A DNA stretch of 17,007 bases from CAYGZM01 sp964354365 (GTDB lineage: Bacteria; Planctomycetota; Phycisphaerae; Sedimentisphaerales; Anaerobacaceae): contig CAYGZM010000077.1 in assembly GCA_964354365.1 (NCBI GenBank), positions 1-17,007 on the forward strand. The letters are read 5' to 3'. The notes below the pieces were generated by a model, which was not told the DNA's origin, did no database searches, and saw only the letters and a list, made by a program, of their open reading frames with translations. The position numbers were made by a program, and so were the translations under genes. This document shows positions 14,841 through 17,007 of this stretch, in pieces; position 1 is the stretch's first letter; each line of letters starts with the position of its first letter.

Positions 14841-15279
14841 TACCGGCCCCGGCTGCCGGCGTAGCTTCTCGCCTTGATAATACCGAACTTATTGCGCTGT
14901 TGAAAACATTGGTATCGTCCCAAGATTTGTGGGGAAAAGATTATCGGGTAAGCAAGCGTTTATCGCATCAGGGCTGACAGAAGGTAATAAAACGACTCCG
15001 AGAATCTCTCCGACCCGTTGTGCTGCCAGCGGATAAAGCGATAAACGCTATTGGCTGTTCCGGAAGTGAACAACCAGATTGCCCCCAACCTTTGGGACGT
15101 TAATAATAGATTTGGCAGGTCGAAGTAGTCTCGGGGCTGCTGATGGACTTTTTGGAGATTGCCGCAATAAAAGGCTGTCGGTCAGCGTCCTTAACTGTTA
15201 GATTAGGCATAAGCCCGACCGGCGTCCGCAGTGGGCGCGGGCCGAATTGTATTACTAAAGTATTATGGAGGATATTACC
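14841..15279. other. Intergenic region after the trp operon
   Basis: No gene or clear terminator with a T tract is visible. A perfect 12-bp inverted repeat (AGCGTTTATCGC at 14955-14966 and GCGATAAACGCT at 15038-15049) encloses 71 bases. The last bases carry the ribosome binding site of the next gene (GGAGG at 15267-15271). No convincing promoter was found. Confidence 0.55.
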
Positions 15280-16044
15280 ATGAAGAAACGCCTGATTTCA
15301 ATTGTTGTTGTTCTTGTCGCTCTGGCCGTCGCCTGGACCACATTTGCGGCCAGCGGAGCCGCAGGGACGCCAGCGGGCGCGGGCCGTGGCGGCTTCTCGG
15401 GCATGTCCGAGGAAGAAAGGGCCAAAGCGAGGGAGAGATTCCAGAATATGACCGAGGAGGAAAGGGCAAAATTCAGGGAGGAAATGCGGGGCAGGTTTGA
15501 GAATATGTCGGAGGAGGAGCGTGCTCAAGCACGTCAGAGATTCGGCGGCGGAACACGCTTGAGCCGGGACGAGCAGCTCAAATCCATCAAGGCCGTGGAA
15601 GAGCAGGTTGCCAAACTAAAGGCGAGCATAGAGAGTTCGGCTCGTCCGGCGGACGCGAATTTCAGCGCGCTGTCCGAAGAAGAGAGAACCAAGCTGAGAG
15701 ATCAGTTCACCAAGTCTCGCGAAGCTCGGCAGGCTGCGGTTGACGCCATCAGGGCCGAGATCGACAAGCTCAGCCCGCCTCGGCCCACGCCGGCACAAAT
15801 GGAGGCCCTGCGTGAGCTAAGAGAGATTCAAACGCTGGCCGAGAAGGAAAAGGCCACCGAGACTACGAAGCGCCTTACCGCCCTCGTCGAAAAGCAGACC
15901 CAGCTACTCTCGCCTATGGGGGGAAGGCGCGGAGCGGAAGGAACGGGAACCAGCGCTCCGGGCGCACCGGGCGCACCGGGCGCAGCGGGCACGGAACGGA
16001 CTCCGCGAAGACCCAGAACTGAAGGGGGCGCTACAAAGCCGTAA
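15280..16044 (+). CDS. Exported protein with MSEEER repeats
   Basis: 254 residues from the ATG at 15280, chosen because GGAGG lies 8 bases upstream; an in-frame ATG at 15265 lies upstream of that site. Residues 1-24 are a signal peptide ending near TFAASG. The mature protein has repeats of the form F-x-x-[ML]-[ST]-E-E-E-R-[AT]-[KQ]-x-R, three in tandem at about residues 37-87 and a fourth, more diverged, near 128. A long charged helical region with coiled-coil character follows, then a Pro/Gly/Ala tail with APG repeats near residue 230. The pattern recalls small periplasmic helical proteins of the CpxP/Spy (LTxxQ) kind, but I see no LTxxQ motif, so this is only a resemblance. Function is unknown. 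The gene is followed by a palindrome and a strong terminator. Confidence 0.82.
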   Translation: MKKRLISIVVVLVALAVAWTTFAASGAAGTPAGAGRGGFSGMSEEERAKARERFQNMTEEERAKFREEMRGRFENMSEEERAQARQRFGGGTRLSRDEQLKSIKAVEEQVAKLKASIESSARPADANFSALSEEERTKLRDQFTKSREARQAAVDAIRAEIDKLSPPRPTPAQMEALRELREIQTLAEKEKATETTKRLTALVEKQTQLLSPMGGRRGAEGTGTSAPGAPGAPGAAGTERTPRRPRTEGGATKP

Positions 16045-16074
16045 TTCCGGCGGAAAGCTGCGACGGCTTAGGGC

Positions 16075-16123
16075 GTAGGGTGGGCTTCAGCCCACCAGTT
16101 CGGTGGGGCAAGCCCCACCCTAC
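16075..16123. repeat. 49-bp imperfect palindrome, REP-like
   Basis: GTAGGGTGGG at the left end is the reverse complement of the CCCACCCTAC ending at 16123, with only small mismatches between. It could fold either as one long stem or as two adjacent hairpins (GTGGGCTTCAGCCCAC and GGTGGGGCAAGCCCCACC). Such paired hairpins are common dispersed repeats in environmental bacteria, to my recollection. Confidence 0.65.
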
Positions 16124-16146
16124 CAGAAACTGAATTGGTGTTATCT

Positions 16147-16187
16147 GGGGCGGCGTACCTCTGTGTATGCCGCCCCGGCTTCTTTTT
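16147..16187 (+). terminator. Strong intrinsic terminator of the EEER-repeat gene
   Basis: A 12-bp stem GGGGCGGCGTAC (16147-16158) and GTATGCCGCCCC (16165-16176), with one G-U pair and a CTCTGT loop, is followed by GGCTTCTTTTT. It lies about 100 bases after the stop codon. Confidence 0.75.
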
Positions 16188-16361
16188 GCACCGCCCACAT
16201 TCAATATCCTGCGTATATACGCACCCTCCCGGGGTTCTCGGCCCTTTGTGAAAACGGGGACCCAGTACCGACGATTTCTGCACTCCGCCTCAAGGCTTGA
16301 CCTGAGGTTGTCGAAGAGTCGAAGAAGAACCCCCGCAGTAACAGACTCACCCACTATTATC

Positions 16362-16390
16362 TTGACAGGCTCACCTTAGCTGAGTATAGT
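16362..16390 (+). promoter_or_regulatory. Strong sigma70-type promoter of the chimeric lipoprotein gene
   Basis: A perfect TTGACA (16362-16367) and TATAGT (16385-16390) with a 17-base spacer. Transcription should start near 16397, giving a leader of about 185 bases before the ATG at 16582. Confidence 0.8.
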
Positions 16391-16396
16391 ATAGGC

Positions 16397-16581
16397 GAAA
16401 GCAACGAGGCCATGAAAAGTGAAAATAGGCAACCAAAAATGGTGGGTGTCCATAGTTTGCCTAGTTTGCAAGCGAATGGCTTGGTTGCGTAGCCAAGCGT
16501 TTAATATGGGAAATGTCGAGTAAGATAAAAATATCAGGCAGATTATGTACTACGCCAAGATAAAGGGAGGAAAAAAATAAC
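16397..16581 (+). ncRNA. Structured 5' leader of unknown class
   Basis: The leader holds a nested stem: TAGGCAA (16426-16432) pairs with TTGCCTA (16457-16463), and inside it ATGG (16439-16442) pairs with CCAT (16450-16453). A second stem GCTTGG (16479-16484) pairs with CCAAGC (16493-16498). After this comes a less structured stretch ending in GGGAGG (16565-16570), 11 bases before the ATG. The length and multiple hairpins suggest a regulatory RNA, but I could not match it to a known riboswitch consensus and no clear terminator or ribosome-site sequestering stem is seen. Confidence 0.4.
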
Positions 16582-17007
16582 ATGGCAAAACAAACATTAA
16601 GGCAAATAATAGCGACAGGAATTGCAGCAGCTGGAATTGGATTAGCTGCGTTTTGCGCCGGATGTGAAGATCCTAATGGAAATGTGGGTCTTGCTGCACT
16701 TGGAAATATGGCTCAAGTAAGCCCTTATGCTTCTGCTAATGAACGAACTCTTGGAGCTGGACTTGGAACAATTGGGCAAATGGGACATCAAATGAATACT
16801 GCACAAGCTGGAAGAAGTGAAGTTAATGTGAACACTGGGACTTCTCAAAATATTTCACAAACACCCAGCGAAGCCGCAGGGACGCGAGGAGGCCCGGCCC
16901 GTGGCGGCCTCGCGGGCACGTCCGACGAAGAAAGAGCCAAAATGAGGGAGAGATTCCAGAATATGTCCGAGGAGGAAAGGGCAAAATTCAGAGAGGAAAT
17001 GCGGGGC
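16582..17007 (+). CDS. Chimeric lipoprotein with an AT-rich head and EEER-repeat body (partial, runs off the edge)
   Basis: 142 codons are visible without a stop. The start ATG has GGGAGG 11 bases upstream. The signal region ends in a lipobox-like CAGC with Cys28, so it is probably a lipoprotein. Residues 29-95 are rich in Gly, Ala, Asn and Gln (for example LGAGLGTIGQMGHQMNTAQA, then AGRSEVNVNTG). They use AT-ending codons such as GGA, GCT and CTT, unlike their neighbours. From codon 96 to the window edge the DNA is a gap-free 142-base copy of 15351-15492 in the neighbouring gene, in the same frame, with about 15 differences, and adds EEER repeats with GC-rich codons. I do not recognise a family for the head. 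The rest of the gene lies to the right of the window. Confidence 0.8.
   Translation, partial: MAKQTLRQIIATGIAAAGIGLAAFCAGCEDPNGNVGLAALGNMAQVSPYASANERTLGAGLGTIGQMGHQMNTAQAGRSEVNVNTGTSQNISQTPSEAAGTRGGPARGGLAGTSDEERAKMRERFQNMSEEERAKFREEMRG

Larger units (their letters stand above)
16045..16581. other. Intergenic region with palindrome, terminator, promoter and structured leader
   Basis: Contains the 49-bp palindrome (16075-16123), the terminator of the EEER-repeat gene (16147-16187), a stretch from 16190 to 16360 in which I see no gene or signal, a strong promoter (16362-16390) and a folded 5' leader (16397-16581). Confidence 0.65.

Noticed and set aside
14841..14870. Terminator directly after trpA (CCGGC/GCCGG)
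   Set aside because: A 5-bp stem without any T tract; too weak to call.
15265..15279. ATG at 15265 as the start of the EEER-repeat protein
   Set aside because: The GGAGG site at 15267-15271 lies downstream of it and is ideally spaced for ATG 15280, which also gives a proper signal peptide.
16397..16500. c-di-GMP (GEMM) riboswitch in the leader before the chimeric lipoprotein
   Set aside because: GGCAACC and GAAA elements are suggestive, but the order and the conserved GCAAAGCC and receptor sequences do not match, so only an unassigned structured leader is reported.

Overview
The window looks like a chromosomal segment of a Planctomycetota bacterium, most likely of the class Phycisphaerae, probably from an environmental genome. 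The main clue is a large secreted beta-helix protein that ends in a dockerin-like double calcium-loop module of the kind common in that class. The moderately GC-rich coding, the strong GGAGG ribosome binding sites on several genes and the repeat-rich gaps between genes fit this. The assignment rests on family recognition and not on a marker gene.

Left part (1-5003): the last codons of an upstream gene overlap an RbsC-type sugar ABC permease. Two leftward genes follow, a small lipoprotein and a 934-residue secreted beta-helix/dockerin protein. Each has a readable sigma70-type promoter. Between them lies a 122-bp repeat element, copy A. Middle part (5350-7532): a small operon encodes an ECF-type sigma factor, a membrane anti-sigma factor with a zinc-binding motif (ATGA overlap), and an exported coiled-coil protein of unknown function.

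Main part (7621-14840): a tryptophan operon in the order trpL, trpE, trpG, trpD, trpF, trpB, trpA. It starts with a sigma70 promoter and a previously unannotated 17-residue leader peptide with three consecutive Trp codons. This is followed by alternative 1:2, 2:3 and 3:4 RNA hairpins and a U-tract terminator, the layout of ribosome-mediated trp attenuation. The leader appears to lack a 5' untranslated region. No trpC is present. The gaps between trp genes are unusually large and filled with two families of dispersed inverted repeats. One gap carries what looks like the C-terminal remnant of a four-helix-bundle protein gene.

Right part (14841-17007): an exported protein built from M-[ST]-E-E-E-R repeats, a long palindrome and a strong terminator. 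Then come a strong promoter with a structured 5' leader and a lipoprotein gene that runs off the right edge. This last gene is a chimera. Its first 95 codons are AT-rich and unrelated to the neighbour, while its remaining 142 nt are a gap-free copy, about 89% identical, of the EEER-repeat segment of the neighbouring gene.

The strongest points for a second look are the trp attenuator with its apparently leaderless trpL, the gene fusion at the right edge, the 122-bp repeat element in two full-length copies, and the inverted repeats lodged between trp genes.
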